Shown here in pieces: positions 25,853 through 38,100 of a DNA stretch of 64,000 bases (its first letter is position 1; every line of letters starts with the position of its first letter). The stretch lies in assembly GCA_013398955.1 (NCBI GenBank), contig VWPU01011449.1, positions 62,001 to 126,000 of the forward strand, written 5' to 3'. The position numbers and the translations under genes were made by a program. The stretch is from Callaeas wilsoni. Taxonomy: Eukaryota > Chordata > Aves > Passeriformes > Callaeidae. The notes under the pieces are model-generated. The model was given only the letters and a program-made list of their open reading frames with translations, was not told the origin of the DNA and ran no database searches.

Positions 25853-26422
25853 TTACAATAAAAAAATTAATTGTGATTGACATACTGGCCGTGAATGCAT
25901 GTGTGGACCAAACACAGTACCTGTTGTTGATACTAGTATTTGACAAAGAATAATTATCAAAAATAAACATGGATATATACAAAGAAATGAGTGGCACAGG
26001 AGAAACAAAGCAGGTTCTCTGCCATGATGGCTTTGATGAGACTGGAATAGTTCTGGATGAGAGCAAACTAGAATATCAGGGAATATCAACATATCAGGGA
26101 ATGCTAGGGCATCGTTGCCTGGGAAGAGATGAGAGATGTCAGTAATTTCTGGCATATATTGGATGCTTCTTGAAGTCTGCTGGACCAAAGACTGCATCCT
26201 AACATATTTTTCCTCCAAATATTGTTGGATCTGTATTGCAGAAGTGTTTTTTATCATATTCTCCCAAAAAAACCCCAAAATTCTCTGTCTTAGGAAAGTC
26301 TCAGATTTCTGACTGAGTGGAGACTGACTGCAGATCACTACACCGTCAACCACTGCCAATAATACCAAGAAAAAGGCTTTTTGGACAATGAGGTGCAGAA
26401 CAAGAAGAAGAATTTTCATCAT
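25853..26422 (-). other. Longest open reading frame in the window (189 codons), unrecognised
   Basis: A minus-strand ATG frame of 189 codons, the longest here by a wide margin. Its first 30 or so residues are hydrophobic (MMKILLLVLHLIVQKAFFLV), resembling a signal sequence. There is one N-glycosylation sequon (NTS) near residue 59 and a second hydrophobic patch near the C-terminus (around residues 138-165). Hydrophobic runs arise easily on a T-rich strand, so these features are weak. I recognise no domain. No promoter, splice or poly(A) context was evident. It could be chance, an exon of a lineage-specific gene, or part of an unrecognised retroelement. Confidence 0.15.
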
Positions 26423-28923
26423 TAGATCCCTATTAGAGCTCTAATTACAAATTACTTTATCAAACACAATCTTTATAGACCCCTACACTGTGCATTTCTA
26501 AATGAAAAACTGCCCAGATCAGGTTAATTCAGGCTACCTGTTATTCTTCACTGTTGTGTTATAAAAGAAGCAGGTTTTTTCCAGGGCAGTGGTTCTGACT
26601 GCTCTGAAACACTGATTCATCTGCCTGTGTGGTTAAATAAAAATTTCTTATGTATTCAGTCTGTGCTATCAGGAGTCTCCTTTTCCTTTATATGAGCTCC
26701 TTCTCTCTATGAGTGTGAACATAGATCTTAATTCTAATAATTTGCCCTCCTGTCTTGAGATCCTTACTAGCATCTAGATAGCCTGAATCCTCTGTAATTG
26801 TTATTAGATCTTGTGGTAACTGGTGTGGAACAACAGCATCAGGTGTAACACTATAAGAAGGTCATATCTTGGCTTTTAGTAAAAGATCTAATGAATTAAT
26901 TTATCAACAATATCAAGTAATAAGCCAACTGCATCTTTTAATTAAAAACAAATGTGTGTTATAATTAATAAATTACCTTGGAGGCAAAAATCATTTAATG
27001 ACTTGTAGGTAAGAGATCAGTATACACAAGAAGAGATGTTGGCATGGAAAACATACTAAAGGTTTGATAAGAGGTAAAATTTTTCACATACATGGAATAA
27101 ATTAATATTTAACCTCACAAGATAAAAGCAATTCTGCCACACTGATGACTGACCTCTTTATGTATAGTGAATTGATAAAATCTCTCTGCCTTATTGAATC
27201 CTTGAGTTAGAGAATGGCATTCAAGAGACTTCTGTTCAACAAAGGAAAGGTCTGATGGAACTAGATATCTTTAATGAACACAACTGTTATAAAAATTTCT
27301 ATTAAAAAATTAAAATTTAACTTAGGTGTTGCACCAATAGATAGACGTACACCGCATTTCAAGAATAATGTTTGCTTCATTTTAGAGTCCTGCTGTGGAA
27401 TTCAAGCCAAAATCTCCTAAAGCCTCTAGTTTTAAGTTTGCACCATGAACTTCATAGCATGCCCATGAATCATCCTCTTAGGCCTAAAATAATTTAATCC
27501 AATTTAAGGCAGCTGAGATGCCCATACTTGGAACCAAGTTACAAACTACTACAGAGAATAATTTCTTTAAATTATTTTTTATGGTAGAGACATGACATTT
27601 CTAAATAATCCTAAAACCAGATGTGAATCCCCCACATATATATTGTGATATCTGTGATATACTAAATTACCTAGATGTTTTCACTGCTTCTACAAGGCAG
27701 GTCAAAGGAAGACATTATACAATTAATAGAGAATAATACAATGTAATCACTGGCTATCAAAGAAAAAAGGAAGTTAAACACTTGAGAAAAGGGATAATTT
27801 TCAGTTATTTGCTCAAAGTAGCAGTATTTAACATGATACAATACCAACTATCAACAAAACATGAGAACATTTCGAGTGAAGAATTGATGGGGGGAACTGC
27901 TTTTCTTTTCTAGTTTTCAGTTCAAAGGGCAAATTTCTCTGCTAAAGTTTAGAGTAGAAAAGCTCAGGTCCTTCACGGCAGGGCGGTTTAGGATGTTTAC
28001 AGCAAGAGCCTAGGTCTCCTTCTTGATGAACAAGCAAATTGTCTCACCCAAGGCTTTTCTGTACCCATCTTTATTGGTCTCTGTGAGAAGGTAGGATCTC
28101 ACATCAAACTTAGTAAAATCATCCCATTTTTTAGCTAGTGAAACTCCAAAAGTAGAAACAAAATCAAAAGCTCCAGTTTGAATCTAAACCATCTCTCATA
28201 GTTAGAGACTTTAGGGTGTTGCCCACATTGAGCGTGCAGCCGAACAGGAAGAGATAATGTTTCAACAATGCAGGAATTGGAGACTGGGAGATTCCCTTTA
28301 AGTGTTCGTCCTGATACAAAATAAAATGGGGGCTTTCAGTACTGTAGGTGAATTACAGACTCTATATTCACCCTGCACAAACTTGGACACAGCTAACAGA
28401 AATCTCTCCAAGTGAAGCCGAGCAGTTTTCAAGGTCAGGCAAGGATTTTTCATTTTTATAAGGTAACACCTTTGAATTTGAAAGTTTTGAGTTTGTCATC
28501 AAAATGTGATTATATTTGGTAATCAAAATCCAAATCCAGTTCTGAAGTGAAAATTAATCAACACAGAGAGAAACAGGTTTGAAGCCTTTCAATTACATTT
28601 TTGATAATTTCAGAATTGTGTTCAATATATTATTCCTAGGACTAGGGTTTAAAGAGCTGCTCCTGTTAGTTCTGATTTTGGATGCTTGCTGGTATACTCC
28701 ATCTCAAATGACCTGCTCCTCTGTCTTTTGAGCTGAACTTGGACATGGGCAGCATCGCAAGTCAGAACCAGACCAAAGGCCTTTCCCCTTGTCCTGTGGC
28801 TAATCCTCCACTTAGTCTCAGAGCCCAGAAAGGGATCTGATTTAATCTGAGTGAAAGCACCAACTACTAAAAGGCAGTTAACAACAATTCCTGTTACCTC
28901 AAAGCTGCAAGACATCCTCTTTT
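26423..28923. other. Unique noncoding stretch
   Basis: No exon or repeat was recognised. The 88-codon minus-strand frame at 28649-28915 is unassigned and ends close to the next CR1 copy. Confidence 0.5.
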
Positions 28924-29187
28924 AGCACAAGAGGAAATGGCCTAAAGTTTCACTAGGGGAAGTTTAGATTGCGTATTAGGAAACATTTCTTTCCAGAAGG
29001 AGTGGTCCAGCCCTATAAGACACTGTCCAGGGTGGTAGAATCACTGTCCCCAGAAATCTTAAAAAAACATGTAGATATGGCACCTGGAGACATGGTTTAG
29101 TGGTGGACTTGGCAGTGATATATTAACAGTTAGACTTGATGATCTCAAAGGTTTTTTGCAACCTTAATGATTCCAGGATTCTATCAT
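28924..29187 (+). mobile_element. CR1 LINE 3' fragment
   Basis: It reads GCACAAGAGGAAATGGCC, AGGGGAAGTTTAGATTGCG, TTAGGAAACATTTCTTTCC, CACTGTCCAGGGTGGTAG, GACATGGTTTAGTGGTGG, CTTGGCAGTGATATATTAAC, CTTGATGATCTCAAAGG and ends GATTCCAGGATTCTATC. It is the same subfamily as the copy at 6310 and longer at the 5' side. Confidence 0.93.
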
Positions 29188-32100
29188 CTCTTGTTCAAAG
29201 ACTCTGCTAGTAGAGCATCAGCAATGTCTCAGCAGCCCCAGAGTAGAGAAAGCTGTCCTGATCTGGACTGTTCTATGAGTAATGTTCCTTCAACAAGGGA
29301 TGAGTCAGAACCTAAACCCTGAGTATAGGCAAGTCTGGCCCAACCATCCCTCTTGTTTGAATTAGAACATCTTCCAAACTATGGTAATTTATACCAGCCA
29401 TGATACAGATTATCTTCCTGATATAAATTCCCTCTTTTGATGGGGAATAGTTTTGGATTTGAAATCTTTTATAAAAAAATCAGATCTCATCCTACACTTT
29501 AAAATAAATAATTTCTAAATTTTTCAGCATAGAAATGAGCATTCACACTTAGGCACTGGGATAGCAATCAAACATGTTTCTGTTTAGGATGATCTCTGGC
29601 CTGATATATTTCACAAATTTTACATCTGGTTCCCAAATGAGCTCAGCTAATTATCAGTGACTTATGAGAAAGCATCAAGAAACATGTCTTTTCAATCTGC
29701 TTACAAGGTCAAAAAAATTCCAACAGGATTTAATATACATACACAAGCTTGATGTATTGGAGTGCTGCATTTTTTTACAATGCTAACAGTTTGATGAGAA
29801 TATCAATTAAACATGACTTTATAGTTAAAATTTCCATCTTTAAATGCAGCTGCAGCAAGTAACAGGACTGCTAATCAAAGCAGTGTTATAATTTAGCAGT
29901 GATGAGGAAAGCAGTAGCCGTCAGAAGGGAATAATAGAAAAGAGGCAGCTGCTTTCATATCATTTTAGTGTCCATTTCTTTAATGAGCCTGAGGAGACAA
30001 TTCCCTGCTGACTATTCATTAATTAATGGAATTTATGAGAGGAGAAGAGCTATCAGCATGCAAACAAGTGGAGAACAGGTGATGACGGTCTGTTTGCACA
30101 GAATGAGCATATTGAGGGAAGGAAGCTTTTGAGTAAAGCAAATGATCTGGAAGAGATATTTAACAAAAAGCTAAGTTACAAATTCCTCATCTGGGCAGCA
30201 ATGACGTGTGGCTTACAGATTAAAAGGGATATGGTATTAAACTCAAGTTATGAAAAATCCATGGTCAGATCTGGCAGAAAGAAGAAAGCAGCCCAGAGGA
30301 CGCAGCTGCTGCCTCTTTCCTGTTCTGAGGGACTTCCACCATTTTGCCACTACTTGATTGCATTAATAAACAGTTGGATAGGTCCCGGAAGGAAATTCTG
30401 TCTCCTTCCCTCTTTGTCTTCCAGTGTTATACTAGTGCCTTGCCCTCTGGCTGGGAACTCTGTCATGCCTCTCAAGGCAAACCAGACTCCTTCCCAGCCG
30501 TGAAGACCTCAGGGCAGAGATCAGATTGTGCCCAAATCAACCTGCAGAGATTAATAAAGAGAAGACAATATCACAATGCTGGGCATCAGCCACCCTTCTG
30601 TCAGGTTGGAGACCCTTTGCATGTGTTTGGTATCAAAGGGTAGCTGTGATTGCAGATTTGGTTGTAGCCTCATGGTGTCTGTTCACAAAGGGATTCTTGA
30701 GCCTCTTTGCACAACTTGAATTCTTGCGATATTAAACACCCTCAAGCCTGGTTCCAATTAATTCCCTTTGATCAGAAAGTGTAAAGCATTTGGATCTAGA
30801 CATATTTGTACTCAAGAAAACTCCTGATAATGCTGTTTCTGTCCATTTTCTACCAAGGGGATTTTGTGGAGGATGTGTGAAGAACGTAGTGGAGCTCAGC
30901 TCTGCAAGTACAAGCTCCTTAAAGACTTGATGATAGCAACATATGTAATAGCAGCCACAAGCCTGCTGTAGGCAGGACAGGCTGAGGCAGCAGATACTGG
31001 ACATGTGAGATAGACTGTGACTGCAAAAGTTTCAAACAGTATCCCACAATGTTTTGGGGATTTACATTATAAAGGCCACGTGACAATCACGCTCACAGAG
31101 TACAACACTCTTAGAAGTCTGTTCTGCACAATCTTGACTCTTCTGCATATGCAGTAGCCAAAAACAAGGATTTCATTTTTGACACTATATTCTACACACA
31201 AACTGTTCCACATATGTTCACTGAGTGGGTAGCTATAGCACATGCTTTTTCTGCTAAGGTTTCTAAATGTCGGGGATGTTACACATTTTTCTCAATGGCT
31301 GTTCTGTCGAGTGGATGACGGAGAAGTAAACAAACAACAAAAGAAGTTGAGCAATTTTGTCCAAGGTCATTAGTTATGACTTAATGCAAAACATATCTGG
31401 AATGCATCATTAAAAAAAAAAAAAAGAAAAACAAAAACCAAACCACAGCAGTTTATGTGAGAAAATGTGGAGTACAGAAAGACCCCCTCCCTTTATACAA
31501 TATCACTTTATCAAATTTGCAACAGCTTAGGGCTGAGGGGAGGAAGAAGGGTTCCATTAGCATCATGGAGACTTGGGTAAATAGGGGTAAGGCTTAGATA
31601 ATAAATAAGGGCCTTGATTCCATAAGTATATTTAAACATAGTTTTAAAAATTGTCGAATAAATATTCTCAGTTTTACTTCATTGCTTACATCTCTCTGCA
31701 TTTTTCTAAAATCTGTATCTTCAGGAGTCCTATGAAAACCTAATTTTTTATTGCAACATTGGTTTAAAAAAACAAAAAACAAACCAAACAAAAACCCTAC
31801 AAAAAAAGCCACAAAAAATCCGACCACCAAACCAAACCAAATGAAAAAAATGAAAGTTAAAATGTATATTTTAAAGAATTGCCTCAGTTTTTAAATCAGA
31901 CTTGAGTTTCTGTTTGGTTTCTTTTGTATTTTAAGGGGATGCTCTATCCATCTTCATGTCTTCTTGAGGCGGCTCCTTTCTCCATGAAAGGAGCACATCA
32001 TCTTTCTGCCTGTATGAAATTTGTTCATTGGCTCCAATCTAGTTCAAGAGTTCAAAATAATTTCAGTAAAACATGAAATAACAAAAATTAATAAGAGTAA

Positions 32101-32850
32101 TTTAGCAAGTAAGGAAATTATGGCTGTCACTTTCTCATGCAGGACTGCTTGATAGAGAGTGGAAGCCTGTCTTATTTTACTGTGAAATATTTCATTGACT
32201 TCTAATAAATAATATGCTGCTTTCTTGGCCCAGATATTTCATTCACAAGAATGACCTGTAAAACCCCTTGATGCTAAACCACATACCGCTAATTACAAAC
32301 AGATTATTCAGATTTAAACTTGGACTTTTTGCACTTTGATGAGAAATGCTGAAAGTGTTGGCCATTTATCTCCTTTCATGGCTGGAAATATGTGCCTAAT
32401 GCCATCTTTGATCCAGTCAAAATCTAGCTAATGAAAATATCACACATGGGAATACATATCTATCTTAAGTTTGGTGGTGTGCTATAGAAATGATGTTTAT
32501 CAGAAAAGACAAGTGGGTGGTTCAAGGCAGCATGGGCCAGGCTGCCCAACCTCTACAAAGATTTCCCCATACCTGAAGTGGAAAAACAAGCAGAAGGTTA
32601 AAGTGATGATTTCCAAAAGAACCTGTGACAAATCCATTTACAAGCCAAACAGATTCTGGCACTCAAATTATAACCCGAGTCATATCGTGTCTAATAGGTA
32701 AGAAGGGAGAGGTGTTGTTTTTAAGGAGATAAAGAAATGAAATTATTGCTTTCCACTTCTTCATCTCTTTTTTTTTTAATTTAAATTGGCATTGAAGCAG
32801 CTCTTCCACACATGCATGGCCCGACTGTGATGACCACCAAAAAATTAACC
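29188..32850. other. Unique stretch; possible conserved block and a GC-richer patch
   Basis: The part at 29940-30110 looks like a candidate conserved noncoding element (see findings). The part at 30285-30640 is GC-richer and has overlapping plus-strand frames (124 codons from a TTG at 30129, and 99 and 69 codons) and two AATAAA sequences. I considered an LTR or an exon but could match neither. An A/C-rich tract is listed separately at 31765. Confidence 0.4.
31765..31850 (+). repeat. A/C-rich low-complexity tract
   Basis: A stretch of about 85 bases almost entirely A and C (runs of A broken by AACCAAAC and similar). Very little G or T is present on this strand. Confidence 0.85.
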
Positions 32851-32985
32851 CCAAGATTAGCTCTGTTGGTTAGAGCACAGTGCTAAAACCACCAAATTTG
32901 CAGGTTTGATTCCCCGAAGGGCCATTCACATAAGTGCTGGATTTGCTGATCCTTGTGGGTCCCTTGCAACTCAGAAAATTCTGTG
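32851..32985 (+). mobile_element. tRNA-Ile-derived SINE with CR1 tail (TguSINE1-like)
   Basis: The first 74 bases (32851-32924) align base for base in length with a tRNA-Ile(AAT): GATTAGCTCTGTTGGTTAGAG is the D-arm with the A box, GCTAAAACCACC covers the anticodon loop (anticodon changed from AAT to AAA), and GGTTTGATTCC (32903-32913) is the B box. It ends GGGCCA. The next 60 bases are a CR1 3' tail: GCTGATCCTTGTGGGTCCC, TTGCAACTCAGAAAATTCTGTG. A tRNA-Ile head on a CR1 tail is the known structure of TguSINE1 of passerine birds, mobilised by CR1 reverse transcriptase. The A and B boxes are an internal RNA polymerase III promoter, here mutated. No clear target duplication was seen. It is not a working tRNA gene: the acceptor stem no longer pairs (CCAAG against GGGCC). 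Confidence 0.88.
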
Positions 32986-34802
32986 CTAAGAATCTGGTCA
33001 TGGCAATAGAAACAGAACAGCTATGGAAATACAAGTGAGTGATGGATATAGGAACTCTGTCTTTCCTTCTCTCATTTTCAGTGGGTGCACAGAGTACAAA
33101 CATCCCAATGCTGGTGCAGGTAATGGTGATGTAAACCTCCAAACCAGCTCACTATATTAAAGCATAAAATTAATAGTTTTATCCACTCTTTTCACTTGAC
33201 TTTTTTCCTCTGACGCAACCTACCTTTCATGAATTCTTAGTTGATTTTATACTTGGCTGTGCATCAAAGTTGATGACAGAGAGTTTTAAAATATATGTAG
33301 TCCGTATCTTTTACTCCTACCTTAATAAAGCCAGAAGGACATCTGAAAAAATCCTCTGAAAATGCAGCCAACTTCCTAAGGGAAAAAAAAAAGCATATAT
33401 ACCTATAAATAAACACTGTGATCAAAACTAAGATTGTGGAATATATGAAGATAACCAGTCTGCTGAGATCTTCCTATACCAGCAACAAATCAAGATACCC
33501 ATCCTTCTACCCAGCATTTGGTTAACCTCAACTGTAGATGAACACTTAAATTTTTATGAAATAAATAAATAAATATTTATTTTATTATTTGCTGCTATTA
33601 TTATTTTTTTTGTCCCAAATCTGATCAGCATATGAAACTTGCCTATACATTGCATCAGAAATGATAGAGGAAACTAATAATTATCGAAATGCTTTCTGAT
33701 CTTATCTTTTATGAGTAATAAAACAACTAATTTCAAAACAATGGTTGAACCTTCTCTCCAGATTGCTGGAAGATATTTTTTCAGTTCCACAGCTTTTTTC
33801 ATCATTCCTGAAGGTTATAATTATTTGCTTTTCGTATTTAACTGAGACCTGAGATTAATGAAACTAAAAATTACAGATTTTAATATAAGTTGAAAGTGTT
33901 AAAAAAATTATATCACCTTACTGTTCTTCATGCAATTTTAAGACAATCAGTAAAAAACAAAGGCATATAATTCTAAGAAAGATGAAAAGAATGAATTGTT
34001 GGCATTACTACTCAAGTTTTAGTTATAATGTAAGAGCAAGGGGAAATTGAATAAGTTTGAAGGAAGAAAATGTAAAGCTTGTTAAGAAAAAATTATAAAA
34101 TTATTTCTTCATAAGTTTCTTATTGAGCTTCTAAAACTCATTGCTACAGGATGCCTGTGAGGTGGCTGTGCAAGTGCTTAGGAAAGAGGCTTCGTGTCTG
34201 AATTCACAGAAAAATAAATATTAATGTGGTTTAGGTTCTGCACCCTTAAAAATTTATTTCAGCTCTAATTAGAGAATTTCTCACTCAGATACCTTGGCCT
34301 TTGTATTTCTATGATGAAACAACAGTAGTATAAAGATAGGTTTGGACATTTGTTTTCAATAATTCAGGTATGCGTCACAAATTGTTCTGAGAGGCATGAA
34401 AGAACCTAAAAGTAAGAAGATGAATTATCACTGATTTACTTTCAGTTTCCTTACGCCAATATGTCCTTAAAGACTGAGGGCATGAGTCTGTAAGTGCAAT
34501 CTGTATTTCAACACATCTGTTCTTACCACCCCAGTTATTACAGAATAAGCACATAAGTTACAGCACGCATTTTAAGACCCTTTTAAAATACATTTTTTTC
34601 CTAGTAACTAACAGCAAATATTGAGGCCAGTCTTGACTTTCTTATCAAGTTTGCAGCCCACAAGGGTAGAGCTCCTTGTTTCAGATCCAAGTACCCACTT
34701 CACCTTTTGTGCCTCATTTTGCTTTTATTTTATGGCATAATTCAGAAATACTGTACCAGCACCTTCCTGCAGAGTTGAAGACCCCAGTGAAATGATTTCA
34801 TA
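32986..34802. other. Unique AT-rich stretch
   Basis: It holds an AAAT-rich run at about 33560-33610. I see no exon or named repeat. Confidence 0.5.
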
Positions 34803-35160
34803 CAGTCATAGAATCATAGAATATGCTGAGTTGGAGGGGATCCATTAGGATCATCAAGTCCAGCTCCTGGCCCTGCACATCACCATTCCCAAGAGTCACA
34901 CCGTGTGCCTGAGAGCATTGTTCAAACACTTCTTGAACTCTGTCAGACTGGTGCTGTGATCACTTCCCTGGGGAGCCTGTATCAGTGGTCAGCCACCTTC
35001 TGGGGGAAAAAAAATTTTTTCCTGCTACCCAAAGCGTCCCCTGACTCAGTTTCATGCCATTCCCTCAAGCCCTGTCACTGATCACAGGTGAAAAGATTGG
35101 TACCTGCCTGTCTGCTTCCCCTCAGGAGGATGTTGAAGGTCTCCCTCAGTCTTCTCTCTG
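34803..35160 (-). mobile_element. CR1 LINE (CR1-X-like), ~360 bp
   Basis: The plus strand starts CAGTCATAGAATCATAGAAT, the reversed octamer repeat, then CTGAGTTGGAGGGGATCC, GGATCATCAAGTCCAGCTCC, GTGCCTGAGAGCATTGTTC, CACTTCTTGAACTCTGTCAG, CACTTCCCTGGGGAGCCTG and ends at CTCCCTCAGTCTTCTCTC. This is the CR1-X type of tail. Its last 60 bases are the reverse complement of the tail carried by the SINE at 32851, which makes this LINE type the likely mobiliser of that SINE. It does not reach the endonuclease or reverse transcriptase coding region. Confidence 0.94.
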
Positions 35161-38100
35161 GGGACATCCTATACCTCCCTACACAAGCCTGTAATGCCTG
35201 CTGCTCCCTTTAGGTTGTTTCCAAGTATATTAAGGCATTGACATCTATCAGCTACACCATGGAGAAACAGCATTTACAGGGAACATGAGTGAACAGGATG
35301 TTAGAGTTACAGCTGGAACCCATAAACCATCTTGAGGAAGGAAGTTGTGGGGAAAGTATAGATATTAGTTTTCTGAAAACTGCAAAGTGGTGTGACATTC
35401 ACTAGGAAAGTTTCTCCAGTATTACTAAATGCAGGAGGAGGCAAGACCAGCACTGAGGTATTTGAAAGCAAAGTGGATGGGAATGAAGCTCTAAATTAAT
35501 TTCTCTAGGGAGTAAAAATGGGATTGACCATGCTTTTTCTATTTTATCTAAACTGGTGGCAATGTTTTTTTCAAGTTTCTCTATTTTTTTTCCATTTTCA
35601 TATTAAAAAAAAAAGGCTGTCAAACAAACAAAGAAAAAATATACTTTTTCTATCATTCCCTTTTCAAATTCCTGTTATTAGAATTGTAAATCCTTGAGGT
35701 CCTTTCACTCAGAAAGAGGGACCAGCAGGTGGTTTATGTATCAAACTGCAAAGCTTTTGTTTGATTTTCAACAGAAAAAAAAAGTAATTTTGTGTAGATC
35801 ACAAAGTTAACCAGGAAGAGATGAAAAATAGCCCAATCAATCCTCCAACACTGCAATTCTGTATTCCATAGCTGAATAATCAGATCCTTCAAACTCTACA
35901 CTAGAATTTGCTCTGCAATTTACACTAGACTGGAAACTCCAGATCACTGTTTTCCCCCATTTCCTTACGTTTATGTTAGCATGGCTAAAACATTATGACT
36001 ATTTCAAAATAAAATCTTAAGTCACATGGATCATATGATTACAATTTATGAACCATATTTTTGGTGCAGCATACTTAGGCCAATCTTCTTGTTAGTTATA
36101 TGAAACAGGCTAGTCCCATCCAGAAAACTTTATATCCATAATTTCCAATTCCTCACACGTTATACGTGTCTCTATGTGTTTTTAACCAATTTATATTCAT
36201 ATCCAATATTCTCAATGTTCCTATTTACTGTAGCTTTAAATTCATGTGCATTTATTATTTTCAGTTCCATTAACTCCCAGTTCACCTTGGTGTTACTGGG
36301 AAGAGAGTCATTCACACAGTTCTTATGATGATTTGGTCTTTTCAAAGAGATGTGAACTTATACAGTGGTGTGATCAATTTGACATATTTTTTGCCAGATA
36401 TTATATTTTATCTTTATTTTCCATCTATTAAAAATGTGCATGAGTTATCGGAGATGTTGGTTCTTGTGAAGAAAAAAAAACTCTCATAAATTCCACTGAG
36501 TAACAAACTATTTTAAATGGCTGTATATTTGAGAAGCTCATAAATATGCCTAGTTTCAGCCCTAGATTTACTATATTTTTAATTTTCCAACAGATTGGCC
36601 ATAGTTTTAAGGCTTTCATCTGAAGTCTGGTCTATTTAAAGGGCACAATATACTTAACTATTCAAAAAGGCTCTTGATCCTATGAATGCACTTTGCTAGT
36701 AATGGGATAGTCATTTTCCAGGCCAGTAAAAAGCTATTACTCATTGGAACACAAACAGATTGCAAGAGGGAAAGCTCATGCTGATGGCTGGCAGCCTGAC
36801 AAAGGGAAGTGGGAAATATGGCCCTTTCCTGAATTAAGTTGCATTGACTCTATCTGTTCCAAACGTTTGACTCCTTTCTTCTTGTGATACTTACGACAAT
36901 AATAGGATAACAGATTTATGTCATGAAGGCACTGACCTTTGTCAGAAGGAACATTTTGACAGGAAAAAATGTGATATGCTGCTCCGCTCTATAGTTTTGA
37001 CAATGACTGACAGTATGGCCATATATCGACATGGCAAAGCTTATGCTTATGTTTTTACATTGTCATCCTTGGATTAACTCCTGGGTTTTTATCATCTTTG
37101 AGCACATATAACTTTTCTAATGAGATGCCTGGATAGAGATAATTTACACTGCTGAGAAGCCTTGATTCACCTCACACACACAGAAGTTACTTACGTTCTA
37201 AGTAAAGATGAATTTTGGGTGAAGAGACAGCTAAACCCAGTGAATACTGATGCTTCTGTTCCTTTACTCCATGGTAAGGATAGTCTTACCTTAAGAAAGT
37301 CTAGTTTATACTGTCCATTTTGTTGAAAGTTTTATGTTGATAATGAATATTTGATTCTTCTAATTTTTCTATGAAAGGGTTGAATTTGATGGACTATGAG
37401 TAAATTTTAACTTGGAGAAGAGAGATGTTACTGCAAGGAATTTAAATATCTGGGATATGATCAGTATATGGGTGAAATTATTTTCCTTTGTCTTCAGGAT
37501 TGGTGGGCACAGGCACTTCATCACCATAGTAACAAACAAAAAAGCCATATATCCAGGTAGTTAGACAAGTCAAAATGGAAAGAGACATCGAAAAAGCCAT
37601 TTGTCCAAAGAGAGGGTGCAAATGTTAAGTTTGAAGTTATTTTTAATTGGAAATTATGACTTCCCATGTACTCTTCAGTAGCCAAACTGAACTGTTCATG
37701 CTGTCTGTTTTTCCTGTGCGAGCCCTGACCTCTTATTTGGTGGAGATTGCAGCACAAAAAAGTTGTGCAGCATGCAGAGTTCAACTCTTCTGTATTTTTT
37801 TAGTGTAGCATGAAGAATATCTTCCATACTGTGCAGTGCAAACAAAATTGACAGTCTCTGCCCTTGATGATCTTATCTTGTAAACTCTTACACATGAGCA
37901 ATTTTTATTCACTTGCAGTTTATTTCTGTTCACAGTGAAATCACTGGTGAAATTCCCAACACCTCCAGCAGGGCAGGATCAAAACCAGGAATATTAACAC
38001 TGACTTCTGGGGGAGGTCTCAGAGAACAAATCAAACTGGAAGACAATCAAAGCAACGAAAACTTGTTTTCTGTCTTTCACCTTCCAAGATTTGGATATAA

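Noticed and set aside
30129..30503. 124-codon coding exon
   Set aside because: It begins at TTG rather than ATG, shows no domain and overlaps other frames; the GC-rich patch alone is kept as a finding.
32851..32924. Functional tRNA-Ile gene
   Set aside because: The acceptor stem no longer pairs, the anticodon is altered, and a CR1 tail is attached directly, so it is a SINE head.
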